This document shows, piece after piece, positions 14,930 to 24,735 of a stretch of DNA of 64,000 nt; the first letter of the stretch is position 1; every line of letters starts with the position of its first letter. The position numbers and the translations under genes were made by a program. A model generated the notes under the pieces. It ran no database searches, had not been told where the DNA came from, and worked only from the letters and a program-made list of their open reading frames with translations. Source of the DNA: UBA8337 sp937907245 (GTDB taxonomy: Bacteria; Pseudomonadota; Alphaproteobacteria; RS24); contig OZ244774.1 of the NCBI GenBank assembly GCA_965219485.1, positions 1,054,001 through 1,118,000 of the forward strand, in the 5' to 3' direction.

Positions 14930-16475
14930 TTAAGCGGCGGGCGTAAATGTGTTGATGCCGTCGGCGCTGGTTAGCGTGCCGCGCATGCCGATGGCGTCTT
15001 GGCGCATCAGCTCCTGCACGTGGTCGCCCTCATGGCTCATGTAAGCGCAAAACCGATGCCCCGTGGCTTCCATGCGGCCAATGAGAATGCCCTCGGGCGG
15101 TTTGCCCGCCACATGCGACACCGTATAGCTCTCAATCGTGCCCATGCCATGGGGCGTTTCATCGACGCTCAGGCGTTCCATGGCGTCAATTTTGCCTTGC
15201 AGCACGCTGGGCGCTTGGCGTTGCCAGTCGCCCTCAAACGGCGTGCGTCGAATAAAGCCCCAAAGAGTGTTTGGTCAGGAACCAGCCATTGCCATTGCAA
15301 AACCCTTTGCTGCCCGGATTAGCCCGAAGTTTCTGCGCCATTTGCGCGACAGACAAAAGCGTATAGGCATTGCCCGCGCCGCCGAAATACGGCAAGCCAC
15401 CGGTAATGGTGAAGGGGCGCGCATCATCTTCTGCAATGTTCATCTCGCGGCACGCCACTTCCACGGCCACGGGGAAGCAAGAATAGAGATCAAAATAATC
15501 AATATCGGCCACGCTCCAGCCCGCCATATTGAGCGCCAATTCGGCCATGCCTTTCATGGCGTGGCTGCGGTGTAGCTCGGGGCGCTCAAGCGGGTTCCAA
15601 ATGTCATTGGCTTCGGCGCAACCGTGCAAGTAAACCCAATTGCCCTCGTCAATGCCCATCTCGCGGGCTTTGCCGACAGAGGTCAGCACCACGGCCGCCG
15701 CTTGGTCTACCCGAATGACCGAGTTCATATATTTAGGATACGGATAGCCGACCAAACGATTGGTCTCGGTGACCGTGGAAATTTCTTCCGCCGAACGCGC
15801 CACGGGAAACCAGCTATACGGATTTTGCGCCGCAATCTCCGTGAACGGCTGCATCATCTCGCCCAGCTTTTGCATATGCGTAGACATATCGCGGCCCAAA
15901 TGATGGCGCAGCGCGTTTTCAAATATCGGATAATAATTCACCGGATAGTAAAGCCCATGGCGCCGCTCTACGGGCAGGCAACCGTCTTTCTCAATGCCTA
16001 TTTCTTCACGCGGGCCGTCTATCTCGTCGTTCCAGCCAGGCTTATCTGAAAAATCTGCGCCCTGCCCTAGCACCCGCATAATCGAGCCCAGCCCCTCGCC
16101 ACCAACCAAAAGAGCCGTGCCAACCGTGCCCTTAGAAATACGCTCGGCCAATTCATTAATCATCATTTGCGGAGAATTACCGCCCGTCGCCGCTACCAGC
16201 GCATTATTGGGCGAAAGCCCCAATTCGCGCGCAACACTTAAGCCGATGTTATTGTAACGACCGATTGGCAAATTGGCACCCTCTGGACTATCCGTAACAA
16301 AGCGAATGCCCGCCACCGTATCGATGTTTTGCTTGGCGGCGCCGCCCGCATCGGCCAGCGCGGCATCGGCGGCTTGGGTAAGCAGCGCCAAAGGCGACTT
16401 TACTTTGTCGATGTCTTTTTCCTTTTGAAGCGTTAAGCCAGTGCCAATTAAAATCGGGGTATTGTCATTCACCAT
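14930..16475 (-). pseudogene. Thiolase-like acetyl-CoA acetyltransferase, frameshifted near the C-terminus
   Basis: The first frame (16475 to 15234) encodes 413 residues of a thiolase-superfamily protein, with a GEGLGS loop and GGLPYFGGAGNAYT near its end. It stops after SLGLYSTHAV. The next frame continues without a gap (FEGDWQRQAPSVLQGKIDAM) to 14930, supplying a C-terminal domain found in long members of this family. Removing one base around 15240-15247 restores about 514 residues. It may be a recent mutation or a sequencing error. The gene runs into the histidine phosphatase gene on the same strand. Confidence 0.75.
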
Positions 16476-16696
16476 GATATCTATCTCCTGTTTGGCGAGA
16501 GTTTAAGGGGGCTTTGTTCGGGTTCAAGCGAATAATGACAAATAGCCCCCGTCGCGTACCAAATTCATGCACCTGCATAATATTTAGGCATGAGCCTATT
16601 TATTAGCCATATGCGCGCAGCCTGGCGTAAGCGCGCGCGCCTTGGTGGCGGCTTTCGGGGATGGGAAGCTAGGCAACCTATGGGCTACAGGTAATT

Positions 16697-16712
16697 TGGC
16701 ACGAATATTGCA
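16697..16712 (+). promoter_or_regulatory. Sigma-54 promoter of glnB-glnA
   Basis: TGGCAC and TTGCA are separated by 5 bases, giving the GG and GC elements at the exact -24/-12 spacing of RpoN promoters. The start of transcription should fall near 16723, about 23 bases before the glnB ATG. Nitrogen control through NtrC is established for this operon in related bacteria. The upstream 270-base gap would hold the enhancer sites, but none was identified with confidence. Confidence 0.8.
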
Positions 16713-16745
16713 TATAGTCGGTAGATTAAGCGCAGGAGATGGGCA

Positions 16746-17084
16746 ATGAAAAAAATTGAAGCTATTATCAAGCCGTTCAAATTAGATGAAGTAAAAGACG
16801 CGCTGCAAGAAGCCGGCGTGCAAGGCATTACCGTGGTTGAAGCCAAGGGCTTTGGTCGCCAAAAAGGGCACACAGAGTTGTATCGGGGTGCCGAGTATGT
16901 TGTCGACTTTTTGCCGAAGGTAAAACTCGAAGTGGTTGTCGCCGATGACCAGCTCGATAGTGCCATTGAAGCGATTAAAACCGCCGCTGAAACAGGGCGT
17001 ATTGGCGATGGTAAAATTTTTGTGTCGGAAATTTCGCAAGCTATCCGCATACGGACTGGCGAAACTGGTGACGAAGCCCTATAA
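16746..17084 (+). CDS. glnB: Nitrogen regulatory protein P-II
   Basis: This 112-residue trimeric signal protein senses 2-oxoglutarate, ATP/ADP and, through uridylylation, glutamine. The modified Tyr is Y51 in the T-loop (ELYRGAEY). The start MKKIEAIIKPFKLDEVK and the IRTGE end are typical of GlnB. It lies 50 bases upstream of glnA and behind a sigma-54 promoter, the standard alphaproteobacterial glnBA arrangement. Confidence 0.97.
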   Translation: MKKIEAIIKPFKLDEVKDALQEAGVQGITVVEAKGFGRQKGHTELYRGAEYVVDFLPKVKLEVVVADDQLDSAIEAIKTAAETGRIGDGKIFVSEISQAIRIRTGETGDEAL

Positions 17085-17134
17085 GACGCTTAACAAGCAT
17101 TTAGATTCACTGACTAGATTTTTGGAGATTACAC

Positions 17135-18544
17135 ATGTCAGACGCAGCTACCGTTCAAAAAATGATTAAAGACAATGACGTCCAATATGTTGACGTTCGC
17201 TTTACCGATCCACGCGGTAAAATGCAGCATTTGACCTTGGACATCGACCTTGTCGATGATGATTTCTTCGCTGAAGGCACGATGTTCGACGGTTCGTCGA
17301 TTGCGGGCTGGAAAGCCATTAACGAGTCCGACATGGTATTGATGCCAGATTGCTCAACCGCGCGCCTCGACCCCTTTTATGCGCAGCAAACTCTGACTTT
17401 ATTCTGTGATGTGCTGGAACCAAATTCGCGCACTGCTTATAACCGCGACCCTCGCTCGACATCGCTGCGGGCGGAAGAATATTTGAAATCAACGGGCATC
17501 GGCGACACAATTTACTTCGGCCCAGAAGCTGAGTTCTTTGTATTCGACGACGTTCGTTTCTCGAACGAGCCGTATAACACAGGCTTTGCCCTCGACAGCG
17601 TGGAGTTGCCAGACAATTCCGGCACCGAATATGAAGCTGGCAACATGGGTCACCGTCCCCGCACGAAAGGTGGCTACTTCCCAGTCAACCCAATCGATAG
17701 CGGTCAAGATCTTCGCGGCGAAATGCTCGGCGTGATGAAAGACATGGGCCTCAAAGTTGAGAAGCATCACCACGAAGTGGCGGCCGCTCAACACGAGCTT
17801 GGCTTGAAATTCGGCACGATGACCAGCATCGCCGACGACCTGCAATTGTATAAATATGTGGTTCACAATGTGGCCCATGCTTATGGCAAATCCGCTACCT
17901 TTATGCCAAAGCCAGTAGCTGGCGATAACGGCACAGGCATGCATTGCCACCAGTCGATTTGGAAAGACGGCAAGCCGCTTTTCGCTGGCGACAAATATGC
18001 TGACCTCAGCCAAGATTGCCTGTACTACATCGGCGGCATCATCAAACATGCTCGCGCCCTGAACGCGTTGACCAACCCGTCAACCAACTCCTACAAGCGC
18101 CTTATCCCAGGTTTTGAAGCCCCGGTTCTGCTCGCCTATTCGGCTCGTAACCGCTCCGCTTCTTGCCGCATTCCATTTGCCACATCGGCACCTGGCAAGC
18201 GCGTAGAAATTCGTTTCCCAGATCCAACAGCCAACCCATACCTCGCCTTCACAGCGATGTTGATGGCGGGTCTTGACGGCATCGAAAACAAAATCGATCC
18301 GGGCGATGCGATGGACAAAGATTTGTACGAATTGCCACCTGAAGAGCTGGCCAATGTCCCACAAGTTTGTGGTTCTTTGCGCGAAGCTCTGGTTGCCCTA
18401 GACCAAGACCGTGACTTCTTGAAAAAAGGCAACGTCATGGACGACGACCAAATCGATGCGTATCTGGAACTGAAGTGGGAAGAAGTATATCGCTTCGAAC
18501 ATGCCCCTCACCCAGTCGAATTCGACATGTATTACAGCGTCTAA
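17135..18544 (+). CDS. glnA: Glutamine synthetase type I
   Basis: This 469-residue dodecameric enzyme makes glutamine from glutamate, ammonia and ATP. Visible signatures are MFDGSSIAGW, the metal-binding GPEAEFFVFDD, NGTGMHCHQS, and NRSASCRIP near the ATP site. Y398 in DLYELPPEE is the expected adenylylation site, so activity is probably controlled by GlnE together with P-II. Length is typical for GSI. A terminator follows the stop codon. Confidence 0.98.
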   Translation: MSDAATVQKMIKDNDVQYVDVRFTDPRGKMQHLTLDIDLVDDDFFAEGTMFDGSSIAGWKAINESDMVLMPDCSTARLDPFYAQQTLTLFCDVLEPNSRTAYNRDPRSTSLRAEEYLKSTGIGDTIYFGPEAEFFVFDDVRFSNEPYNTGFALDSVELPDNSGTEYEAGNMGHRPRTKGGYFPVNPIDSGQDLRGEMLGVMKDMGLKVEKHHHEVAAAQHELGLKFGTMTSIADDLQLYKYVVHNVAHAYGKSATFMPKPVAGDNGTGMHCHQSIWKDGKPLFAGDKYADLSQDCLYYIGGIIKHARALNALTNPSTNSYKRLIPGFEAPVLLAYSARNRSASCRIPFATSAPGKRVEIRFPDPTANPYLAFTAMLMAGLDGIENKIDPGDAMDKDLYELPPEELANVPQVCGSLREALVALDQDRDFLKKGNVMDDDQIDAYLELKWEEVYRFEHAPHPVEFDMYYSV

Positions 18545-18591
18545 GTAAGACGACACGAGATGCTGGTGCGTTCCACGACGTGCCAACAGGG

Positions 18592-18625
18592 CGGCTCCTC
18601 AGCAATGAGGGGCCGTTTGTCGTTT
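18592..18625 (+). terminator. Terminator after glnA
   Basis: A 10-base-pair stem (18592-18601 with 18606-18615, one G-T pair) with a GCAA tetraloop is followed by a T-rich stretch (TTTGTCGTTT). It lies 48 bases after the glnA stop codon and separates the operon from the convergent MBL-fold gene. Confidence 0.75.
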
Positions 18626-18635
18626 GGGCTAGGCT

Positions 18636-19475
18636 TTATCGATAAAAATCAGGCGCTTTTCTTAGCGTGCGGGCAAACTCCATATCGTGCTCAATCCACA
18701 AGCTGGCGCCTGTTTCGGCCAGCAGGGTCTCGAGTTTGTCCATCGAGCTATGCGTATCCGCTGCGTCATGGTTGAACACAGGCACCGATTTCAGCTCGCG
18801 TGACATTTTGAAATGATACAAGTCACCCGATAAAACCAGCTTGCCCGTCTCCTGCATATCCAGCGCTAACGCCATATGGCCGGGCGTGTGGCCCGGAAGC
18901 GAGATTAAGCGCACTTTGCCATCGCCGAACACATCATGGTCGCCATCGAGAACTTGCGTCTCAGCATTTTCTAAAGCGCTATAATATTGCGGCACGAAAG
19001 CTGGATTGGCCGTGTCGCCAAATGCCACCTCATACTCACTGCGCTGCACCAGCCACGTGGAGCCCGCGAATAAGTTCGCCGCACCAATATGATCAAAATG
19101 CAAATGCGAGAGCGCGATATAATCAACGTCCGCAGGCGTGATATCCATCGTCGCCAATTGGTCGACCAGCGACACATCATACTCGAGATAAGTCCCGGGT
19201 AGCGCCGCCAAATCAACTTTGCCCGCGCCCACCACATCCAGCGGCAGGCCCGCCTCCCAAAGCATGGTTTTGCCTTTGTGTTGCACCAGATAGCACGGCA
19301 CAAACAGCTTGCGCACGGGCGTGTCGTCATTGGTGAGCCCAAAACCTGCAATGTTTTCGAGCGTCATCGAACCGCAATCCATGACAAACAATTTGGGGCC
19401 CGAGTTTTGCGGTGTACAAGACGCAAGAAAGCCTGCCAGAGCCACCCCGATGAAACGTTTCCAATGGCCTGTCAT
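18636..19475 (-). CDS. Metallo-beta-lactamase-fold lipoprotein
   Basis: This 279-residue predicted lipoprotein is probably exported and anchored to a membrane. The N-terminus carries a signal peptide ending in a lipobox (GFLASC). The metal-binding signature HLHFDH is present, with later conserved residues in SLPGHTPGHMAL and SGDLYHFK. The arrangement resembles the quorum-quenching lactonase (AiiA-like) branch, but the substrate is unknown. An in-frame ATG at 19520 exists; the ATG at 19475 is preferred because a GAGG ribosome-binding site precedes it and the signal peptide begins there. Confidence 0.8.
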   Translation of the reverse strand: MTGHWKRFIGVALAGFLASCTPQNSGPKLFVMDCGSMTLENIAGFGLTNDDTPVRKLFVPCYLVQHKGKTMLWEAGLPLDVVGAGKVDLAALPGTYLEYDVSLVDQLATMDITPADVDYIALSHLHFDHIGAANLFAGSTWLVQRSEYEVAFGDTANPAFVPQYYSALENAETQVLDGDHDVFGDGKVRLISLPGHTPGHMALALDMQETGKLVLSGDLYHFKMSRELKSVPVFNHDAADTHSSMDKLETLLAETGASLWIEHDMEFARTLRKAPDFYR

Positions 19476-19504
19476 AGCTTTTCCTCTCGGTTGACGTAGC
19501 GGGC

Positions 19505-20833
19505 TTATTTGCCCTTCCAATATGCATTATAAGCGGCCGCCGCTTTTTTCTCTTCCGACTGATAGGTGGTGAAGGCCTTGAACACGCCGAGGTCTAGGTT
19601 TGGCTCTTCGCCGCGCCCCATTCGGAGCAGTTGAATGCACCACCAGCCTTGTTGCCCCCACCCGTTAAGCGCGGCAAACAAACGGAACGGTGAGTTGAGA
19701 CCCAGAATTGGCCGCAAGAATTTGGGTCCAATCTCCATGCTTTTTTCAAAGATAGTCGTTGTATCCACTTCACCAGAAATCAGCTTGTTGACCACATTTG
19801 TATCGACACAAAGAGGACGCCCCATGCCAATCATATCGCAGGCATCGGAACCCAAGGCCGCATCCATGCCGGCGCGGGAGCGAAAGCCGCCCGTTACCAT
19901 CATCGGGCCTTTAAACACCGCGCGAATGTCTTTCGCATAGTCGAGGAAATAGGCTTCGCGTGCCACCGTGCTTTCGCGCAAGGCTTCGGCGCGGTCTGGG
20001 TTCAGTGTCAAATTATCTAGGCCGACAAGTTTTGGCTGCTCATAAGTGCCGCCCGAAACTTCGAGCAAATCTAACTCTTCGTCGTTTAACCAGGTCGCGA
20101 CTTGGATGGACTCCTCATGGGTGAAGCCACCTTTTTGGAAATCGGCCGAGTTGAGCTTCAAAGACACAGGGAATTTTTTACCCACGGCTTGGCGCACCGC
20201 CCGCAAAGTCTCTAACAGCAAGCGCGCGCGGTTTTCGAGGCTACCGCCCCATTGGTCGTCACGCGTATTAATGTCTGGTGATAAAAACTCGGAAATTAAA
20301 TAACCATGCGCGCCATGAATTTGCACGCCCGTAAAACCGGTTTCCTTGGCTGTTTTGGCGGCATGGGCAAACCGTTTGATGACATCCAGAATTTCCTCAT
20401 GCGTTAACGCCCGCGGCTTGCCAAAAGCAGCGCCTGGCATTTGCAATTGCACATCACTTGGCCCCACAGGTGTGGGCGCCACGGCGGCAGGTGTTTGCCG
20501 GCCTGCGTGCGAGATTTGCATCCAAAGATGCGTGTTGTTTTTTGTGCCGGCCTTGGCAAAGGCTTTCAGGCTGGCTAATTGAGCTTTGGTTTGCGTGCCT
20601 TCGATAACCACATTGCCCGGACGCTCGAGATAGCGATGGTCGATTTGCACATTGCCGGTCAGCAAAATGCCAGAACCACCTTGGGCCCAACGCCCGTATA
20701 GAGTTTGGTGTTTTTTCGTCGCCCGATTGCGCTCGTCCGCCAGACCCTCTGTCATGGCCGCTTTACAAATGCGATTTTTAATTTCAACGCCGCAAGGTAG
20801 CTGCAGACTTTGCTCAATATTAACGGATGCCAT
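19505..20833 (-). CDS. NADH:flavin oxidoreductase, old yellow enzyme family
   Basis: This 442-residue FMN-dependent TIM barrel belongs to the old yellow enzyme family, which reduces activated double bonds. Family features include ICKAAMTEGLADE near the N-terminus, the barrel run GVQIHGAHGYLISEFLSPDIN with the conserved His pair region, and the phosphate-binding MVTGGFRS followed by GMGRPLC. The specific substrate cannot be told. It is divergent from parE and 29 bases upstream of the MBL-fold gene on the same strand. Confidence 0.88.
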   Translation of the reverse strand: MASVNIEQSLQLPCGVEIKNRICKAAMTEGLADERNRATKKHQTLYGRWAQGGSGILLTGNVQIDHRYLERPGNVVIEGTQTKAQLASLKAFAKAGTKNNTHLWMQISHAGRQTPAAVAPTPVGPSDVQLQMPGAAFGKPRALTHEEILDVIKRFAHAAKTAKETGFTGVQIHGAHGYLISEFLSPDINTRDDQWGGSLENRARLLLETLRAVRQAVGKKFPVSLKLNSADFQKGGFTHEESIQVATWLNDEELDLLEVSGGTYEQPKLVGLDNLTLNPDRAEALRESTVAREAYFLDYAKDIRAVFKGPMMVTGGFRSRAGMDAALGSDACDMIGMGRPLCVDTNVVNKLISGEVDTTTIFEKSMEIGPKFLRPILGLNSPFRLFAALNGWGQQGWWCIQLLRMGRGEEPNLDLGVFKAFTTYQSEEKKAAAAYNAYWKGK

Positions 20834-20905
20834 TTAGTTTCTCCAAAGTTTTAACTGTGGGCTACACTAACCACTGATTCGATAAGTTCAAGTGTGGAGT
20901 GCCCT

Positions 20906-22942
20906 ATGGCATCAGAAGATTTATTCAGCGACGAACCTGTCCCTGAAGCCAAAAAACCCAGCCCGACGGCCGCTAAAAAAGCGGAGAAGACGGAAAAAGG
21001 CTACTCTGCAGCTGACATCGAAGTGTTGGAAGGGCTGGAGCCCGTTCGGCGTCGCCCGGGCATGTATATTGGCGGCACCGACAGCCGCGCGATGCACCAT
21101 TTATTCGCCGAAGTCATCGATAACTCGATGGATGAAGCCGTGGCAGGCTATGCCAGCTTTATCGAAGTAGACGTCATGCCCGATAATCGCCTATCCATCC
21201 GCGATAACGGCCGTGGCATTCCGGTAGACCCGCACCCTAAGTTTAAAAACAAGTCGGCGCTCGAAGTCATTATGACAACGTTGCACGCGGGCGGTAAATT
21301 TGGCGGCGATGCTTATGACACCTCCGGCGGCTTGCACGGCGTGGGGGTCTCCGTGGTCAATGCGCTTTCGTCTGAGCTGATTGTCGACGTGGCGCGCGAT
21401 CAACTTATGTATCAACAAACTTTCTCGCGCGGCGCGCCTATGGGCCAAATCGAAAAAATCGGCGAAGCCAAAAACAAACGCGGCACCACAGTTACTTTCA
21501 CGCCTGACACAGAAATTTTTGGCAAAATAAGTTTTGACCCTGCGCGTCTTTATGCAATGGCAAAAGCCAAAGCCTATTTGTTTGGCGGCGTCGAAATTCG
21601 TTGGAAGTGCGACCCTGCCCTAATTAAAGACGAAGCGAAATGCCCGCCTGAAGACGTGTTGAAATTCCCCAATGGTCTGCAAGATTATTTGGCGGAGCAA
21701 ATTGGTGGGCGCACGGTTGTGACGCCTGTGCCTTTTGCCGGAAAAGTAAAAAAAGAAGGCGGCCATGGCAGCGTAGAGTGGGCCGTCACTTGGGTGGCTG
21801 CCGGTATCGGCGATGCCGATGGCATGTCCGCCAGCTATTGCAACACCGTGCCAACCCCTGAAGGCGGCACGCACGAACAAGGCATGCGCTCGGCACTCGC
21901 CAAGGGTTTAAAAGCCTATGGCGAGCGCATCAACAATAAGAAAGCCAGCATTCTCACCGCCGAAGATGTGATGGGAACGGCGGCGGCTTTTGTTTCCGTA
22001 TTTGTTCGCGAGCCAGAGTTTCAGGGCCAGACCAAAGATAAATTGGCAACGCCGGAAGCCGCCAAAATCGTGGAAAACACTTTGCGCGATCATTTTGAAC
22101 ATTACCTAACTTCCGCGCCTGCCGATGCCGATAAATTGCTCGGCTGGGTTATCGACCGTGCTGAAGAGCGCGTCCGCCGACGCCAAGAGCGTGATGTTAA
22201 CCGCAAGACGGCGGTTCGTAAATTGCGCCTTCCGGGTAAGCTGGCTGACTGCTCGCAAAAATCGTCGGAAGGCTCTGAGATTTTCATCGTCGAGGGCGAT
22301 AGCGCGGGCGGCAGTGCCAAACAGGGGCGCAATCGGCGCAATCAAGCGGTGCTGCCATTGCGCGGGAAAATTTTAAACGTGGCCAATGCCACGACTGCCA
22401 AAATGCAGCAAAGCCAACAAATTGGCGATTTGGTTCTGGCGCTTGGCTGTGGCATGGGCGCGTCTTATGACAACTCTCGCCTGCGCTATGAGAAGGTCAT
22501 CATCATGACCGATGCTGATGTCGATGGCGCGCATATTGCGGCACTTCTGGTGACGTTTTTCCATGAGCAAATGAGCGAGCTTATTCAAAACGGGCACCTT
22601 TATATTGCTGTGCCGCCGCTCTATCGTTTGGCGCAAGGGGCAAAAACTTTTTACGCGCGCGACGATGAGCACCGGGAAGAATTGCTTAAATCTGAATTTC
22701 GCTCCAATGCCAAAGTCGATATCAGCCGCTTCAAAGGCTTGGGGGAAATGCTTCCCGCTCAACTAAAAGAGACCACGATGATGCCGGGCTCGCGCACACT
22801 TTTGCAGGTGCATATTCCAGACGAGGAAGCCGAAGCCACGGCCCAAACCGTGACCGATTTAATGGGCAGCAAACCCGAATTACGCTTCAAGTTCATTCAA
22901 GAAAACGCGGCCTTTGCTAGCGACGAAATGTTGGACATCTAA
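20906..22942 (+). CDS. parE: DNA topoisomerase IV subunit B
   Basis: This 678-residue ATPase subunit of topoisomerase IV decatenates chromosomes together with ParC. The GHKL ATPase signatures are RRRPGMYIGGTDSRAMHHL, DNGRGIPVD and GGLHGVGVSVVN. The Toprim signature EGDSAGGSAKQ and the metal motif DADVDGAHIA follow. The end (RFKGLGEMLPAQLKETTMMP) fits alphaproteobacterial ParE rather than GyrB. A GTG at 20894 could add four codons; the ATG at 20906 is preferred. A possible weak hairpin terminator lies at 23018-23036. Confidence 0.93.
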   Translation: MASEDLFSDEPVPEAKKPSPTAAKKAEKTEKGYSAADIEVLEGLEPVRRRPGMYIGGTDSRAMHHLFAEVIDNSMDEAVAGYASFIEVDVMPDNRLSIRDNGRGIPVDPHPKFKNKSALEVIMTTLHAGGKFGGDAYDTSGGLHGVGVSVVNALSSELIVDVARDQLMYQQTFSRGAPMGQIEKIGEAKNKRGTTVTFTPDTEIFGKISFDPARLYAMAKAKAYLFGGVEIRWKCDPALIKDEAKCPPEDVLKFPNGLQDYLAEQIGGRTVVTPVPFAGKVKKEGGHGSVEWAVTWVAAGIGDADGMSASYCNTVPTPEGGTHEQGMRSALAKGLKAYGERINNKKASILTAEDVMGTAAAFVSVFVREPEFQGQTKDKLATPEAAKIVENTLRDHFEHYLTSAPADADKLLGWVIDRAEERVRRRQERDVNRKTAVRKLRLPGKLADCSQKSSEGSEIFIVEGDSAGGSAKQGRNRRNQAVLPLRGKILNVANATTAKMQQSQQIGDLVLALGCGMGASYDNSRLRYEKVIIMTDADVDGAHIAALLVTFFHEQMSELIQNGHLYIAVPPLYRLAQGAKTFYARDDEHREELLKSEFRSNAKVDISRFKGLGEMLPAQLKETTMMPGSRTLLQVHIPDEEAEATAQTVTDLMGSKPELRFKFIQENAAFASDEMLDI

Positions 22943-23017
22943 GCCCAGCCCCTAAGCCGCGTGAGCAAAAGCTTTACATAGCGCTAAATCCCTCTATGTT
23001 CGCCTCACTACGTCAGG

Positions 23018-23036
23018 TCAGGCCGTGGTGGCCTGA
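23018..23036 (+). terminator. Possible terminator after parE
   Basis: Seven bases (23018-23024) are complementary to 23030-23036 around a 5-base loop, but only a short GCTTTG follows. It lies 75 bases after the parE stop codon and may instead be a leader structure of the helicase gene. Confidence 0.35.
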
Positions 23037-23159
23037 GCTTTGAGAATGACTGTTTTTTCAGCCACCTCAAGCGCCGCGCATGTCGCGCAAAAGCAAACGT
23101 TTCAACGGAAGCGTAAATTGCCAGCCCGCTATTTGCAGGGCCAACACGGAAGATACATA

Positions 23160-24722
23160 ATGAGTTTTGACAGCCTCGGCCTTGCGCCAGAAATCATGAA
23201 AGCCATCCACGAAGTCGGCTACACCGAACCCACCCCTATTCAGGCAGAAGCCATTCCCCAAGTCTTGGCGGGTCGTGATGTTTTGGGCATTGCCCAAACG
23301 GGCACGGGTAAAACGGCCAGCTTCACCTTGCCGATGATCCATCGCTTGATGAAAGGCCGCGCCAAAGCGCGGATGCCGCGCACGCTCATTCTAGAGCCGA
23401 CGCGCGAATTGGCCGCTCAAGTGGCGGAAAATTTTGATCTCTATGGCAAAAACACCAAACTAAGCAAAGCCCTGCTTATCGGTGGCGTGAGTTTTAAAGA
23501 CCAAGAGCAAGCTATTTTGCGCGGCGCTGATGTGCTGATCGCCACCCCCGGTCGCCTGCTAGACCACGTTGAGCGCGGCGGTGTTTTGCTGCGCGGTGTC
23601 GAGGTTTTGGTTATCGATGAAGCCGACCGCATGTTGGACATGGGCTTTATTCCCGATATCGAACGCATTGTTTCGCTCGTGCCGTTTACCCGCCAGACCC
23701 TGTTCTTCTCGGCTACGATGCCGCCAGAAATCACCCGCTTGTCAGAACAGTTTTTGTCGGCCCCTGTGCGCGTGGAGGTGGCTCGCCCATCTTCAACCAA
23801 TGACAATGTTAGCCAGCAGCTATTAGAAGTGGCGCCCGCCAAAAAACGTGAGGCTCTGCGCTCGCTGTTTGAAGCAGAAGATGTGGCCAATGGAATTATT
23901 TTTTGCAACCGCAAACGCGACATTGCCGATCTGCTGAAATATTTGCAGCAAAATGATTATAAAGCCGTCTCGCTGCATGGCGACATGGACCAGCACATGC
24001 GCTTGCGGATGCTCGACCAGTTTAAAAATGGCGATGCGACCTATCTCATCGCCTCGGATGTGGCTGCGCGCGGGCTCGATATTCCGGCCGTAAGTCATGT
24101 GTTTAATTTTGATGTGCCAACGCACGCAGAAGATTATGTTCACCGCATTGGCCGTACCGGTCGTGCCGGACGCTCTGGCGCTGCCTTTACTTTGGGCACG
24201 CGCAATGACGCGAAATATGTCGACGCCATTGAAAAGCTGATTGAACAGCCCATCCCCCGCGCCAGTTTTGAAGGCGGGGGTGCCTCCGAGGAAAGCAACG
24301 CGGAAGACAAAAAACCGCGCAGTCGCAATCGTCGCTCTCGCAATGAAAAGAGCCATGAACCCCGCGAAGAAAAATCAGAAGCCAGCGAACAGGCCAAGCC
24401 ACGCGAAGGCGGAAAACGCCGTGGCCTTTTGGGTCGAGGACGCCGTGGCGACAAACCACAAGCAAGCGAAGCTGTGTCTGAAGCGCCTGTAGACGCAAAG
24501 CCTGAAGTTAAAGCAGAAGCAAAGGTTGAGGCTAAGGTGGAGCCAAAAGCGGAGCCGAAGAAAGCCGCTCCAAAATCAGAGCGAAAAGCTGAGCCAAAAT
24601 CAGAGCGAAAAGCTGAGCCAAAATCAGAGAGAAAATCAGAGCGAAAAGCTGCCAACAAAAGCCAATCCTCGACCAAAGGATCCGATGCTTTTGAAGGCAA
24701 TATGCCTGATTTTTTAAAGTAG
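23160..24722 (+). CDS. DEAD-box RNA helicase, RhlE-like
   Basis: This 520-residue ATP-dependent RNA helicase probably acts in ribosome assembly, RNA decay or cold adaptation. Helicase motifs appear in order: the Q motif PTPIQAEAIP, AQTGTGKT, PTRELAAQV, DEAD in VIDEADRMLDMGF, SAT, and HRIGRTGRAGR. The C-terminal 120 residues are a charged low-complexity tail with KSERKAEP repeats. An in-frame ATG at 23040 would add 40 residues unrelated to the family; the ATG at 23160 gives the conserved MSFDSLGL start. Confidence 0.93.
   Translation: MSFDSLGLAPEIMKAIHEVGYTEPTPIQAEAIPQVLAGRDVLGIAQTGTGKTASFTLPMIHRLMKGRAKARMPRTLILEPTRELAAQVAENFDLYGKNTKLSKALLIGGVSFKDQEQAILRGADVLIATPGRLLDHVERGGVLLRGVEVLVIDEADRMLDMGFIPDIERIVSLVPFTRQTLFFSATMPPEITRLSEQFLSAPVRVEVARPSSTNDNVSQQLLEVAPAKKREALRSLFEAEDVANGIIFCNRKRDIADLLKYLQQNDYKAVSLHGDMDQHMRLRMLDQFKNGDATYLIASDVAARGLDIPAVSHVFNFDVPTHAEDYVHRIGRTGRAGRSGAAFTLGTRNDAKYVDAIEKLIEQPIPRASFEGGGASEESNAEDKKPRSRNRRSRNEKSHEPREEKSEASEQAKPREGGKRRGLLGRGRRGDKPQASEAVSEAPVDAKPEVKAEAKVEAKVEPKAEPKKAAPKSERKAEPKSERKAEPKSERKSERKAANKSQSSTKGSDAFEGNMPDFLK
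24572..24660 (+). repeat. Tandem 24-bp repeats in the helicase tail
   Basis: Units 24572-24595 and 24596-24619 are identical, and a third, partly duplicated unit follows. They encode the repeated octapeptide KSERKAEP. The repeat lengthens a disordered charged tail and keeps the reading frame. Confidence 0.9.
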
Positions 24723-24735
24723 GCTTTTCAAAAAC

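Noticed and set aside
17489..18049. Minus-strand open frame of 186 residues inside glnA
   Set aside because: It is fully inside a highly conserved enzyme gene and is an antisense shadow.
24140..24700. Minus-strand open frame of 186 residues opposite the helicase tail
   Set aside because: It mirrors the repetitive charged tail of the helicase, with Ser/Ala/Phe low complexity.
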